A stretch of 64,000 bases of DNA from assembly GCF_046254905.1 (NCBI RefSeq), contig NZ_CP158016.1, positions 2,170,001-2,234,000 on the forward strand. The letters run 5' to 3'. The notes beneath the pieces were generated by a model. It ran no database searches. It was not told the origin of the DNA and saw nothing but the letters and a program-made list of their open reading frames with translations. The position numbers and the translations under genes are program-made. Shown in pieces: positions 50,643-59,745 of this stretch. The DNA comes from Pseudaeromonas aegiceratis. Its GTDB lineage: Bacteria > Pseudomonadota > Gammaproteobacteria > Enterobacterales > Aeromonadaceae. The first letter of the stretch is position 1, and each line of letters starts with the position of its first letter.

Positions 50643-53261
50643 TTATTTGCCCTTGCCTTGGGCTTGCACCCAACGGCCATCCTGATAGTGGGCGGTCCAG
50701 CCAGTGGCCTTGCCGTTCACCTCGGTCATCACGTACTGCTCCTTGCTCTTGCGGCTAAAGCGCACCACCGCCGGATTGCCCTCCGGATCCTGGGCCGGCG
50801 CATCGGCCAGGTAGCGGTGCTTGGGCGAAAGCCGCTCGGCGAAGCGTTGCAGCTCGGCCACCAGGGGGGCGCGGGTCTCCCGGGATTTGGGGAAGGTGCT
50901 GGCGGCCAGAAACAGGCCGGCGGCGCCATCCCGCAGCACGAAGTGGGCGTCGGACTGGCTGCACTTGAGCTCAGGCAGCGGCACGGGATCTTCCTTGGGC
51001 GGCGCCACCTCGCCGTTTTTCAGGATCTTGCGGGTGTTCTTGCACGCCTCGTTGGTACAGGCCATGTACTTGCCGAAGCGGCCGGTACGCAGCTGCATCT
51101 GGGCACCACAGCGGTCGCAATCGATCACCGGGCCCTCATAGCCCTTCAGACGGAACTGGCCCAGCTCCAGCTCATAGCCGTCACAGTCCGGGTTGTTGCC
51201 GCAGACGTGCAGCTTGCGGGTCTCGTCCACCACATAGGAGTCCATGGCGGTGCCGCACTTGGGGCAGCGGCGCATGGCCCGCAGGGCATTCACCTCGCCC
51301 TCTTCGCTGTCGGCGGCGATAAATTCATCACCGGGCACCAGGTTGATGGTCTTCTTGCAGCGCTCCTTGGGAGGCAAGGCATAGCCGGAACAGCCGAGGA
51401 ACACCCCTGTGGTGGCGGTGCGAATGCCCATCTTGCGGCCGCAGTCGGGGCAATCGATGTCGGTGAGTATCATCTGGTTGCTGCGCATGCCGCCGGCCTG
51501 GGCGTCCTGCTCGGCCTGCTGCAGGGTGCCGCGGAATTCGGCGTAGAAGCTATCCAGCTGGGCCTTCCAGTCACGCTGTCCCTGAGCGATGGCATCCAGG
51601 CTGGTCTCCATCTGGGCGGTGAAGTCGTAGCTCATCAGCTCCTCGAAGCTCTCCACCAGCCGCTCGGTGACGATTTCCCCCATCTTCTCGGCGTAGAAGC
51701 GACGGTTCTCCACCTTGACGTAACCCCGGTCCTGGATGGTGGAGATGATGGCGGCGTAGGTGGAGGGGCGGCCGATGCCGCGCTTCTCCAGCTCCTTCAC
51801 CAGGGCCGCTTCGGTGAAGCGGGCGGGCGGCTTGGTGAAGTGTTGCCGCGGATCGAGCTGCTGCAGCTTCAGCACATCCCCCTGGGCCACCTGGGGCAAC
51901 TGGATGTCCTCCCCCTTGCGGCCCATGGGCGGCAGCACCTTGGTCCAACCGGCAAAGCGCAGGATGCGGCCCTTGGCCTTCAGCTGGTAACCGGCGGCCT
52001 CCACCGTCAGCACGGTGGCGTCATACTGAGCCGGGGTCATCTGACAGGCGACAAACTGGCGCCAGATGAGGTCATACAGGCGGACCGCATCGGCCTCCAT
52101 GCCATCGAGCTGCTCGGCCTGCAGACGCACGGACGAGGGACGAATGGCCTCGTGCGCCTCCTGGGCATTGGCCTTGGCGCCATAGCGGATGGCCTCGGCC
52201 GGCAGGTAGTCGGCACCAAACTGTTCACCGATATAGTCCCGCACCGCCTCCAGGGCTTCCTGGCTCAGGTTGGTAGAGTCGGTACGCATGTAGGTGATGT
52301 AGCCCGCCTCGTAGAGGCGCTGGGCCAGCATCATGGTCTTCTTCACCCCAAAGCCCATGCGGGTGCTGGCCGCCTGCTGCAGGGTGGAGGTGATAAAGGG
52401 GGCCGACGGCTTGCTACCGGTGGGCTTGTCCTCCCGGCTCAGCACCTGATAGCGGGCGCCTTGCAGGGCATCACAGGCGACCTGCGCCTGCTGCTGGGTC
52501 TTGGGAGCGAAGGCGCTGCCGTTGTAGCCGGTCACCTCCATGCGCAGGGGATCCTGGCGCGGGGTCAGCAGGTCGGCGTTGATGTCCCAGTACTCCTCGG
52601 GAACGAAGGCCTTGATCTCCCGCTCCTTCTCCACGATGAGGCGCACCGCCACCGACTGCACCCGGCCGGCGGAGAGGCCACGGGCGATCTTCTTCCACAG
52701 CAGGGGCGACACCATGTAGCCCACCACCCGGTCGAGGAAGCGGCGAGACTGCTGGGCGTTGACCCGATCCAGGTTCAGCTCGCCCGGATGGGAGAAGGCC
52801 TCCTGGATGGCACTCTTGGTGATTTCGTTGAACACCACCCGCTTGAAGCGGGCATCATCGCCGCCGATCAGTTCCCGCAGGTGCCAGGCGATGGCTTCCC
52901 CTTCGCGGTCCAAGTCGGTCGCCAGATAGATGGTGTCGGCCTTGTCTGCCAGGCTCTTGAGCTCGCTGACCACCTTCTCCTTGCCCGGCAGCACCTGATA
53001 GCGGGCCTGCCAGCCATGCTCTGGGTCTATGCCCATGCGGTTGACGAGCGCCAGGTACTCCTTGCGCTGCTTGTCCGTCTCGGTCGTCTTGCCACGACGC
53101 GTTGCGGGCTTGCTGCCCTCCTTGTCGGCGGCCGTGCCGCCACTGGTGGGCAGGTCTCGCACATGCCCAACGCTGGACTTCACCACGAAGTCCTTGCCCA
53201 GATACTTGTTAATGGTCTTGGCCTTGGCCGGCGACTCAACAATCACCAGAGATTTGCCCAT
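50643..53261 (-). CDS. topA: DNA topoisomerase I
   Basis: Relaxes negative supercoils by single-strand passage. The product has 872 residues. Toprim domain at the start (KSLVIVESPAKAKTINKYLG, ATDLDREGEAIAWHLREL), the catalytic tyrosine in AGYITYMRTDSTNLS, and C-terminal zinc ribbons: CPDCGRKMG, RCPKCGTAMDSY with CGNNPDC, and CDRCGAQM with CTNEACKNT. The last ribbon-like domain is followed by the usual basic tail. Start at 53261 (MGKSLVIVESPAK) was chosen over 53288. The neighbours sohB and yciK are the same as in E. coli. Confidence 0.97.
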   Translation of the reverse strand: MGKSLVIVESPAKAKTINKYLGKDFVVKSSVGHVRDLPTSGGTAADKEGSKPATRRGKTTETDKQRKEYLALVNRMGIDPEHGWQARYQVLPGKEKVVSELKSLADKADTIYLATDLDREGEAIAWHLRELIGGDDARFKRVVFNEITKSAIQEAFSHPGELNLDRVNAQQSRRFLDRVVGYMVSPLLWKKIARGLSAGRVQSVAVRLIVEKEREIKAFVPEEYWDINADLLTPRQDPLRMEVTGYNGSAFAPKTQQQAQVACDALQGARYQVLSREDKPTGSKPSAPFITSTLQQAASTRMGFGVKKTMMLAQRLYEAGYITYMRTDSTNLSQEALEAVRDYIGEQFGADYLPAEAIRYGAKANAQEAHEAIRPSSVRLQAEQLDGMEADAVRLYDLIWRQFVACQMTPAQYDATVLTVEAAGYQLKAKGRILRFAGWTKVLPPMGRKGEDIQLPQVAQGDVLKLQQLDPRQHFTKPPARFTEAALVKELEKRGIGRPSTYAAIISTIQDRGYVKVENRRFYAEKMGEIVTERLVESFEELMSYDFTAQMETSLDAIAQGQRDWKAQLDSFYAEFRGTLQQAEQDAQAGGMRSNQMILTDIDCPDCGRKMGIRTATTGVFLGCSGYALPPKERCKKTINLVPGDEFIAADSEEGEVNALRAMRRCPKCGTAMDSYVVDETRKLHVCGNNPDCDGYELELGQFRLKGYEGPVIDCDRCGAQMQLRTGRFGKYMACTNEACKNTRKILKNGEVAPPKEDPVPLPELKCSQSDAHFVLRDGAAGLFLAASTFPKSRETRAPLVAELQRFAERLSPKHRYLADAPAQDPEGNPAVVRFSRKSKEQYVMTEVNGKATGWTAHYQDGRWVQAQGKGK

Positions 53262-53399
53262 ACGAATGCTGGAATCCTTGTAGAACACACAGGCCCCGCT
53301 ACGGGGCCGAACAACCGGGATGCCCCCATCGGAGGCACCTGCTTATTATTAAGATGTAAGGCGACTTGGCCAGAATCAACCGATTTTTTTCACGGCGCG

Positions 53400-54434
53400 C
53401 TACCAGCCTTTCCAGGGTGACCCCTGCCACCAGCGCAGCAGGGTGCGCTCGACGGCCAGGCTGGCCCCCTGGCCAAACCGCTCGCCCAGGCCCTTTTTCT
53501 GCCGATAACGCACCGCCACCACCTGGCGTTGTTCAACCTGCTCCAGCAGGTAATCGTCACTGGTGCGCAGCTCATCCACCAGGCCCATGCCCAGGGCCTC
53601 ATTGGCCAGCCAATGCTCGCCGGTGGCGGTCTTGCTCAGATCCAGCATGGGGCGATAACGGGCGATGTGCTGCTTGAACTGCTGGTGAATGGACTCCAGC
53701 TCGGCCCGGAATTTCTCCCGGCCCTCGTCGTTGTTCTCGCCAAACAGGGTCAGGGTGCGCTTGAACTGGCCGGCGGTATGCAGCTCCACATCGATGTCGT
53801 GTTTCTGCAGCAGACGATGGAAGTTGGGTAGCTGGGCCACCACGCCGATGGAGCCGACGATGGCAAAGGGTGCCGCCAGTATCTTCTGGGCCACCACCGC
53901 CATCATGTAACCGCCGCTGGCCGCCACCTTGTCGATGGCCACGGTGAGGCGCAGGCCGCGCTCCCGCAGCCGCTGCAGCTGGGAGGCGCACAGGCCATAG
54001 CCGTGCACCACACCACCACCGGACTCAAGACGCAGCAGCACCTCGTCCTCGGGTTTGGCGATGCCCAGGATGGCGGTGATCTCTTCCCGCAAGCTGGCGG
54101 CCTCGTGAGCATCCATGCTGCCCTTGAAATCCACCACAAACAGCCGGGGCCGCGTGCCCTCGGCCCGCGCCTTCTCCCGCCGCTTGTGCGCCTGCTTGAG
54201 CTCCTTGCGATACCGCTTGAGGGCCGCGCCCTCCAGCAGGCTGGCCTGCAGGGCTTCCCTGTGCTCGGTGAGGCTCTGGCTCAGATCCGTCACCTCCAGG
54301 GATCCCTTTTGCCCCTTGTGCTTGGCCAGGGCCACGGCGACCAGCAGGCAGGGCAGCACAAAGATCAGCAGCAGGGTCAACAACTTGGCTAGAAACAGCC
54401 CGTATTCGAACAGGAAGCTCACGTCTGACTCCAT
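53400..54434 (-). CDS. sohB: SohB, inner-membrane S49-family peptidase
   Basis: Signal-peptide-peptidase-like serine protease of 344 residues (E. coli 349). An N-terminal membrane helix (LLTLLLIFVLPCLLVAVALA, residues 14-35) is followed by a charged linker and the S49 domain. Ser nucleophile region: IDKVAASGGYMMAVVAQKIL; general-base Lys region near RTLTLFGENNDEGREKFRAE; also RLESGGGVVHGYGL. The ATG at 54434 matches the family start; the frame is open to 54500. 138 bases upstream of topA on the same strand. Confidence 0.93.
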   Translation of the reverse strand: MESDVSFLFEYGLFLAKLLTLLLIFVLPCLLVAVALAKHKGQKGSLEVTDLSQSLTEHREALQASLLEGAALKRYRKELKQAHKRREKARAEGTRPRLFVVDFKGSMDAHEAASLREEITAILGIAKPEDEVLLRLESGGGVVHGYGLCASQLQRLRERGLRLTVAIDKVAASGGYMMAVVAQKILAAPFAIVGSIGVVAQLPNFHRLLQKHDIDVELHTAGQFKRTLTLFGENNDEGREKFRAELESIHQQFKQHIARYRPMLDLSKTATGEHWLANEALGMGLVDELRTSDDYLLEQVEQRQVVAVRYRQKKGLGERFGQGASLAVERTLLRWWQGSPWKGW

Positions 54435-54599
54435 GGCAAAACAAAAGCGCCATTCTACGACCAGTTGCGCAGGCTGGCAAAACCTCTGCCACACAGGCAC
54501 TTATGCGGGATTTCCCCCCATGGGGCCTATTCAGCCCCGCCGGCTTGTGAGTACACTTGCGCCTTGGCGCCGCCGGGACGGCCCCACAGGAGACGTGCC

Positions 54600-55340
54600 A
54601 TGTTGGATTATCAGGCACCGCCGGCGCTGCTGGCGGACAAGACCATCGCCATCACGGGGGCCACCGCAGGCATAGGCCGCGCCGCGGCCTTGAGCTATGC
54701 CGCCCACGGTGCGCACCTGGTGCTGCTAGGGCGCGATCCGGTCAAGCTACAGGCCCTGTGTGACGAAATTGCCGCCGGCGGCGGCGGGGCGCGGCCGTGC
54801 TGCGGCGTGCTGGATCTGGCCCTGGCAGATCAGGCCAGCACCCGGGCCTGTGTCGCTGCCTTGGGGCTGACGCGGCTCGACGGCCTGCTGCTGAACGCCG
54901 GGGTGCTGGGAACCCTGGGCCCCCTGGCCGACATCGACGAGGGGGAATGGCTCCGGGTGCAACAGATCAATGTCAGCGCCAACCTCTGGCTGCTGCAGGC
55001 CTGCCTGCCCCTGCTGCGTCGGGCCCCGGCGGCCAGCATACTGCTCACCTCCTCCGGGGTCGGCAAGCGCGGTCGGGCCGGCTGGGGCAGCTATGCCGTC
55101 TCCAAGTTCGCCACCGAAGGCATGATGCAGGTGCTGGCCGACGAGCTGGCCCAGACGCACATCCGGGTCAACTGCATCAATCCGGGAGCCACCCGCACCG
55201 CCATGCGGGCGGCGGCCAAGCCGGATGAAGATCCCATGACACTGCGCACCCCGGCCGACCTCATGCCCCTGTATCTCTACCTGATGGGCGCCGACAGCGA
55301 GCCCCAGACGGGACGCAGCTGGGATGCCCAACCCAAATAG
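54600..55340 (+). CDS. yciK: YciK-type short-chain dehydrogenase/reductase
   Basis: Classical SDR oxidoreductase of 246 residues; the physiological substrate is unknown. Cofactor motif TIAITGATAGIGRAAAL near residue 15, NAGVLGTLGPL for the NNAG element, catalytic Ser in LTSSGVGKRGRAGWGSYAVS and the YxxxK in SYAVSKFATE, then VNCINPGATRTAM. All catalytic residues are present. ATG at 54600; the open frame starts upstream at 54465 without support. Divergent from sohB, the same pairing as in enterics. Confidence 0.93.
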   Translation: MLDYQAPPALLADKTIAITGATAGIGRAAALSYAAHGAHLVLLGRDPVKLQALCDEIAAGGGGARPCCGVLDLALADQASTRACVAALGLTRLDGLLLNAGVLGTLGPLADIDEGEWLRVQQINVSANLWLLQACLPLLRRAPAASILLTSSGVGKRGRAGWGSYAVSKFATEGMMQVLADELAQTHIRVNCINPGATRTAMRAAAKPDEDPMTLRTPADLMPLYLYLMGADSEPQTGRSWDAQPK

Positions 55341-55442
55341 CCAGAGCTGGACGGCGGGCACTGTCGGCCGGGCCCATATCGTGTAGTCTTAGGCAAAGGC
55401 GAGCTGTCGGCCGGTGACGAAGAAGAAGGATCCTCAACCCCC

Positions 55443-56378
55443 ATGTTCAGACCCAAGAGTACGTTGGAGCAATGGCGCATCTTCCAGGCCGTGGTGGATT
55501 ACGGCGGCTATGCCCAGGCCGCCGAGCAGCTCAACAAGAGCCAGTCCGCCCTGAACCATGCGGTGGCCAAGCTGCAGCAGACCCTGGGGGTGGCCCTGTT
55601 GGAGGTGCGGGGACGCAAGGCGTTTCTCACCGACGAGGGGCAGGTGTTCTTGCGGCGCGCCAAGCTGCTGACCCAGCAGATGGAAGAGCTGGAGCTGCTG
55701 GCCCACAACATCCATCAGGGCTGGGAGGCCCAGCTCACCCTGGCGGTGGAGCTGGTGCACCCGCGCCCCCTGCTCAACCGCGCCTTGCAGCTCTACTACC
55801 CCCAGTCCCGTGCCACCCAGCTGCAGCTGGTGGATACCGTGCTCACCGGCAGCCTGGAGGCCATCGCCGAGGGGACGGCAGATCTGGTGATCACCGGCAC
55901 TGTGCCCCGGGGTCATATCGGTGAACCCCTGACCGAGATCACCCTGCTGCCGGTCTGCCATCCCCAGCATCCCCTGGCCAGCGAACCCGAGCTGAACCTG
56001 GATCTGCTGAGTCACCACCTGCAGATCGTCATCCGCGACACCGGCAAGCAGCCCAAGGAGCTGGGCGGCTGGCTCAAATCCGATCAGCGCTGGACGGTAA
56101 ACAACTTCCACGAGGCCATCGGCATCATGCTCTCTGGCCTCGGCTTTGCCTGGGTGCCCTTGCACCTGGTGGAACAGCTGCTGGCCCAGGGCCGACTGCA
56201 CCGGCTCAACCTGCTGGAGCACGCCACCCGCAAGTTTTACACCTATCTGGTACAGCCCAACCCGGGCCAGCTGGGCCCCAGCGGCCAGAAGCTGCTGGAA
56301 GCCCTGCGGGAAAGCCATCGCGCCGACGGCTCAGCAGTTTGCCACCCGGCGAAAGCAGACGCAGGCGACGCCGGCTAA
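55443..56378 (+). CDS. LysR-family transcriptional regulator
   Basis: DNA-binding regulator of 311 residues. The helix-turn-helix is at residues 10-65 (VVDYGGYAQAAEQLNKSQSA, HAVAKLQQTLGVALLEVRGR), and the rest is the effector-binding domain (DTVLTGSLEAIAEGTADLVI, GLGFAWVPLHLVEQLLAQGR). Its target is unknown. The 3' end overlaps the convergent MFS exporter gene by 48 bases, so the two are physically linked but not co-transcribed. LysR genes often control divergent, not convergent, neighbours; yciK is upstream on the same strand. Confidence 0.9.
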   Translation: MFRPKSTLEQWRIFQAVVDYGGYAQAAEQLNKSQSALNHAVAKLQQTLGVALLEVRGRKAFLTDEGQVFLRRAKLLTQQMEELELLAHNIHQGWEAQLTLAVELVHPRPLLNRALQLYYPQSRATQLQLVDTVLTGSLEAIAEGTADLVITGTVPRGHIGEPLTEITLLPVCHPQHPLASEPELNLDLLSHHLQIVIRDTGKQPKELGGWLKSDQRWTVNNFHEAIGIMLSGLGFAWVPLHLVEQLLAQGRLHRLNLLEHATRKFYTYLVQPNPGQLGPSGQKLLEALRESHRADGSAVCHPAKADAGDAG

Positions 56379-57500
56379 CAGGATCGCCAGCCAGAACACC
56401 CCCTGATACCCCCAGGCCTCGGCAATCCCCCCCGCCAGGGCCCCGGCGGCGATGGAGCCGGTGCGCACGGCATTGGTAAACAGGGTGGTGGCCACCCCGG
56501 GGCGCCCCGGCATCAGATCCTGAAAGTAGGACATCCCCAGCCCGGCAACGATGCCGATGAGAATGGCATTGAACAACTGCACGCCGATGAGTGACGCCGG
56601 ATGGGTGAGCCAGGGCAGCAGGCCATAAAACACCACCCCGGCCACCGCCGCCACCGTCATCATGGGCCGCTTGCCCCAGCGTCCCGACCAGTGTCCCGCC
56701 ATCAACATCAGGGGGATCTCCAGCCCGGCCGCCGTGCCCATCATCCAGCCCACCAGGGACTGGTCGTAGCCCAGCTGGCGCGTCAGATACAAGGGCATGC
56801 TGATGAGGTACATGCTATTGCAGGTCCACACCAGCAGGCAGCCCACAAACAGCCAGCGCACATCCGCCTTGGCGCTGCTCAGCTCGCCGGTCCCGGGGGC
56901 GGCGGCACTGGCTGGCCCCAGATCCGGCAACCGCCGATGGACGGTCCAGGCGCACAACAGATAGGTGAGACCGGCGCCGACAAACAGCCAGACGAAGCCC
57001 CAGTGGGCCACCACGGCAAAGGCCAGGGGCGGCCCCACCACCCAGGCCAGGGAGAACTGGGCCCGCATCAGGGTGCTGAACATCACGGAGCGATTGCCCA
57101 GCTGGTCGCAATAGACCCGGGCCAGGGCAAACAGCTGGGGGGAGGCGGTGGAGGCCAGGTTCAGCAGCAGCACCCCCAGGGTGATCAGCAGCCAGTACTG
57201 GCGCAGTCCGGCAAACAGCAGGCCGCCGGCCAAGCCGGCCAGGCAGCAGTAAAAGATGAGTCGCTTGCGGCTACCCTTGCGATCCGAGCGCTTGGCCAGC
57301 CACTGGCTGATGAGGATACCGGCCACGGCGTTGACGGTGTAAAACAGGCCCACCAGCAGGGGGCGCACACCGATCTCGTTGGCCAGGAACAGGCTGAGCA
57401 CCGGCACCATCAGGGCCACGGCGGCGCCCGTGATGAAGGTCACCAACATGAAGGAAAGCAACACGGGATCCCGGTTGCGCCAGATCGTCTGCCAGGCCAT
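56331..57500 (-). CDS. SetA/SetB-like sugar efflux transporter (MFS)
   Basis: Twelve-helix major facilitator exporter of 389 residues. The sequence SFMLVTFITGAAVALMVPVL near the start, LFYTVNAVAGILISQWLAKRSD (shown in part) and LPLW-like loops match the SET sugar-efflux family, which exports lactose, glucose analogues and phosphosugar-stress products. NSMYLISMPLYLTRQLGY and MSYFQDLMPGRPGVATTLF are further blocks. The ATG at 57500 is preferred; the frame extends to 57551. Overlaps the LysR gene end. The exact substrate is not readable. Confidence 0.87.
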   Translation of the reverse strand: MAWQTIWRNRDPVLLSFMLVTFITGAAVALMVPVLSLFLANEIGVRPLLVGLFYTVNAVAGILISQWLAKRSDRKGSRKRLIFYCCLAGLAGGLLFAGLRQYWLLITLGVLLLNLASTASPQLFALARVYCDQLGNRSVMFSTLMRAQFSLAWVVGPPLAFAVVAHWGFVWLFVGAGLTYLLCAWTVHRRLPDLGPASAAAPGTGELSSAKADVRWLFVGCLLVWTCNSMYLISMPLYLTRQLGYDQSLVGWMMGTAAGLEIPLMLMAGHWSGRWGKRPMMTVAAVAGVVFYGLLPWLTHPASLIGVQLFNAILIGIVAGLGMSYFQDLMPGRPGVATTLFTNAVRTGSIAAGALAGGIAEAWGYQGVFWLAILLAGVACVCFRRVANC

Positions 57501-57624
57501 ACCACTTCTCCAAAGGGACGCCTGGGCATTTTCCGCCCCAGCCAGGTGCAACTCAAGCCCGGCCTTGCCCGGTGCCCCGTTTATTCATAAAGTGGCCTCT
57601 TCACAGCCAACATGAGACGGATGC

Positions 57625-58767
57625 ATGTTTGATTTTGACACCCCCATCGATCGTCGCGGTACCCAGAGCCTGAAGTGGGATAAGTTCAAGGAGCGCGACG
57701 TGCTGCCCCTGTGGGTCGCCGATACCGATTTTACCGCGCCCCAGGCCGTCATCGACGCCCTGCAGGCGCGGGTCGCCCACGGCGTCTTCGGCTACAGTCG
57801 CCCCTCGCCGCGCCTGATCCAGCTCATCGTGGATCGCATGGCCGAACGCTACGGCTGGACCATCTCCCCCGAGTGGCTCCTCTTCATGCCCGGCGTGGTG
57901 CCCGGTCTTAACTTCGCCTGTCGGGCCTGGTGCCGTCCCCAGCAACAGATCATCACCCCCAGCCCTGTGTATTACCCCTTCCTCCACGCCCCGGAATACA
58001 ACCAGCGCGGGGTGAGCCACCTGCCGATGCAGCTGGTGAATGACCGCTGGCTGCCGGATTTTGCAGCCCTGGAGGCCCTGGCGCCCCAGGCCGATCTGCT
58101 GCTGCTGTGCAGCCCCCACAACCCCGGCGGCACAGTGTTCACCCGGGACGAGCTGCTGCGCATCAATGACATCGCCCGCCGCCATGATCTGGTGGTCTGC
58201 TCCGACGAGATCCACTGCGATCTGCTGCTGGATGACGTCGAGCACATCCCGTTTGCCAGCCTGAACGAGGATGCCGCCAGCCGCAGCGCCGTGCTGATGG
58301 CCCCCAGCAAGACCTTCAACATCGCCGGGCTGTGCTGCTCCTTCGCCATCATCCCCAACCCCAAGCTGCGCCTGTCGCTGCAGCAGGCCATGCGTGGCCT
58401 GATGGCGGACAACAACCTGCTGGGTTTTGTGGCCGCCGAAGCCGCCTATGCCGAGGGACAGCCCTGGCTGGATGCCCAGCTCGGCTACCTGCGGGAAAAC
58501 CGGGATCTCATCATGGCCAAGCTGGGCAAGGTGCCGGGGATCAAGATCGCCCGCATTGAAGCCACCTACCTGGCCTGGATCGATGTCTCCGGCCTGGGGC
58601 TCGACAACCCCATCCAGGCCTTCGAGGCCGGCGGTGTGGGCCTCTCCCCCGGCGCCCAGTTTGGTGACGCCGAGTTTGTGCGGCTGAACTTTGGTTGCCC
58701 GCGGGCCTTGCTGGAGGAGGCGCTTAATCGCATGCTCAAGGTGATTGACCAACATCGTCAGCCCTGA
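57625..58767 (+). CDS. MalY/PatB-type cystathionine beta-lyase (PLP aminotransferase fold)
   Basis: Fold-type I PLP enzyme of 380 residues that cleaves C-S bonds of cystathionine and related substrates. MalY/PatB signatures: DRRGTQSLKWDKF near the start, LPLWVADTDFTAPQAV, FGYSRPSP, LCSPHNPGGTVF, VVCSDEIHCDLLL, and the PLP lysine in MAPSKTFNIAGLCCSF. Full length. E. coli MalY also represses the maltose system, but nothing here suggests that. Followed 15 bases later by the TAXI binding-protein gene, so they may be co-transcribed. Confidence 0.92.
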   Translation: MFDFDTPIDRRGTQSLKWDKFKERDVLPLWVADTDFTAPQAVIDALQARVAHGVFGYSRPSPRLIQLIVDRMAERYGWTISPEWLLFMPGVVPGLNFACRAWCRPQQQIITPSPVYYPFLHAPEYNQRGVSHLPMQLVNDRWLPDFAALEALAPQADLLLLCSPHNPGGTVFTRDELLRINDIARRHDLVVCSDEIHCDLLLDDVEHIPFASLNEDAASRSAVLMAPSKTFNIAGLCCSFAIIPNPKLRLSLQQAMRGLMADNNLLGFVAAEAAYAEGQPWLDAQLGYLRENRDLIMAKLGKVPGIKIARIEATYLAWIDVSGLGLDNPIQAFEAGGVGLSPGAQFGDAEFVRLNFGCPRALLEEALNRMLKVIDQHRQP

Positions 58768-58782
58768 TGATGGGAGGTGGCC

Positions 58783-59745
58783 ATGCGCGCATTGCTCTGC
58801 TTGCTCAGCCTGTTGCTGCTGGGGGCGGTCGGCCCGGCCAGGGCCGCCTCGGAACTGCTCATCGGCTCCGGTAGCCTGACCGGCGTCTACTATCCGGCCG
58901 GCGGCGCCCTGTGCCGCCTGCTGGCCCGGGCCCCGGCCCGCCTGCCCTGCCAGGTGGTGGCCACCGGCGGCTCGGCGGATAACCTCACGGCCCTGAGCCG
59001 TGGGGATCTGAGCCTGGCGCTGGTGCAATCGGATGTGCAGCTCACCACCACGCCGCCCCCCGCCCTCTACCGACTGTTCAACCTGCATCAGGAGGCCCTG
59101 ACCCTGGTGACCCGCCAGGACAGCGGCATCCGCTCCCTGGCGGATCTCAGTGGCAAGCGGCTGGATATCGGCAACCCGGGCTCCGGCGACAACCGCACCA
59201 TGCGGCTGTTACTGCAGGCCCTGGGCTGGCCGGAAGAGACGGTGGACAGCCTGTCCCACCTCAATGTCAGCGAGCGGGCCCAGGCCCTGTGTGACGAGCA
59301 GATCGACGCCTACGCCTATGTGGTGGGACATCCCAGCAGCGCCATCAGCGAGGCGGCCGCCCTCTGCCCCATCCGGTTCATCCCTGTGGAGGGTGACGCC
59401 GTCGACAGGCTGTTGCAGAGCCACTCCTACTACCAGCGCACCCAGATCCCGGCGGATCTTTACTCCGGCGTGGATGATGCCATCGCGACCATCGGCATGC
59501 CGGCTGGGCTCATCGCCGGCCCCCAGATCGACGAGGCCCTGGCCTATCGCATCACGCAGCAGGTGTTCAGCCGCCTGCCGCAGCTAAGACGCCTGCATCC
59601 CGCCCTAAGCCAGCTGGTTCGCCAGCAGATGATAGGCGAGGCCAGCGGCCTGCCGCTGCACCCGGGGGCCCGCCGCTTCTTTGTCGAGCAGGGCTGGCTA
59701 CCGCCGTTGCCCGCCGCCACTCAGCCCGCTCTCATCAGCCCTTGA
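58783..59745 (+). CDS. TAXI-family TRAP transporter solute-binding protein, orphan
   Basis: Periplasmic binding protein of 320 residues. The signal peptide (LLCLLSLLLLGAVGPARAA) leads to LLIGSGSLTGVYYPAGGALC, the TAXI-family start, then VVATGGSADNLTALSRGDLS, LSGKRLDIGNPGSGDNRTMR and DEQIDAYAYVVGHPS. TAXI proteins normally feed a fused 4TM/12TM TRAP permease; none is adjacent. ATG at 58783 has GGGAGG six bases before it; a GTG at 58777 overlaps that site. It may partner with a distant permease or sense solutes. Confidence 0.88.
   Translation: MRALLCLLSLLLLGAVGPARAASELLIGSGSLTGVYYPAGGALCRLLARAPARLPCQVVATGGSADNLTALSRGDLSLALVQSDVQLTTTPPPALYRLFNLHQEALTLVTRQDSGIRSLADLSGKRLDIGNPGSGDNRTMRLLLQALGWPEETVDSLSHLNVSERAQALCDEQIDAYAYVVGHPSSAISEAAALCPIRFIPVEGDAVDRLLQSHSYYQRTQIPADLYSGVDDAIATIGMPAGLIAGPQIDEALAYRITQQVFSRLPQLRRLHPALSQLVRQQMIGEASGLPLHPGARRFFVEQGWLPPLPAATQPALISP

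Noticed and set aside
50547..53420. 957-codon plus-strand open frame opposite topA
   Set aside because: Antisense shadow of topA, rich in Gly, Leu, His and Gln, with no recognisable domain and no ribosome-binding site; topA is certain.
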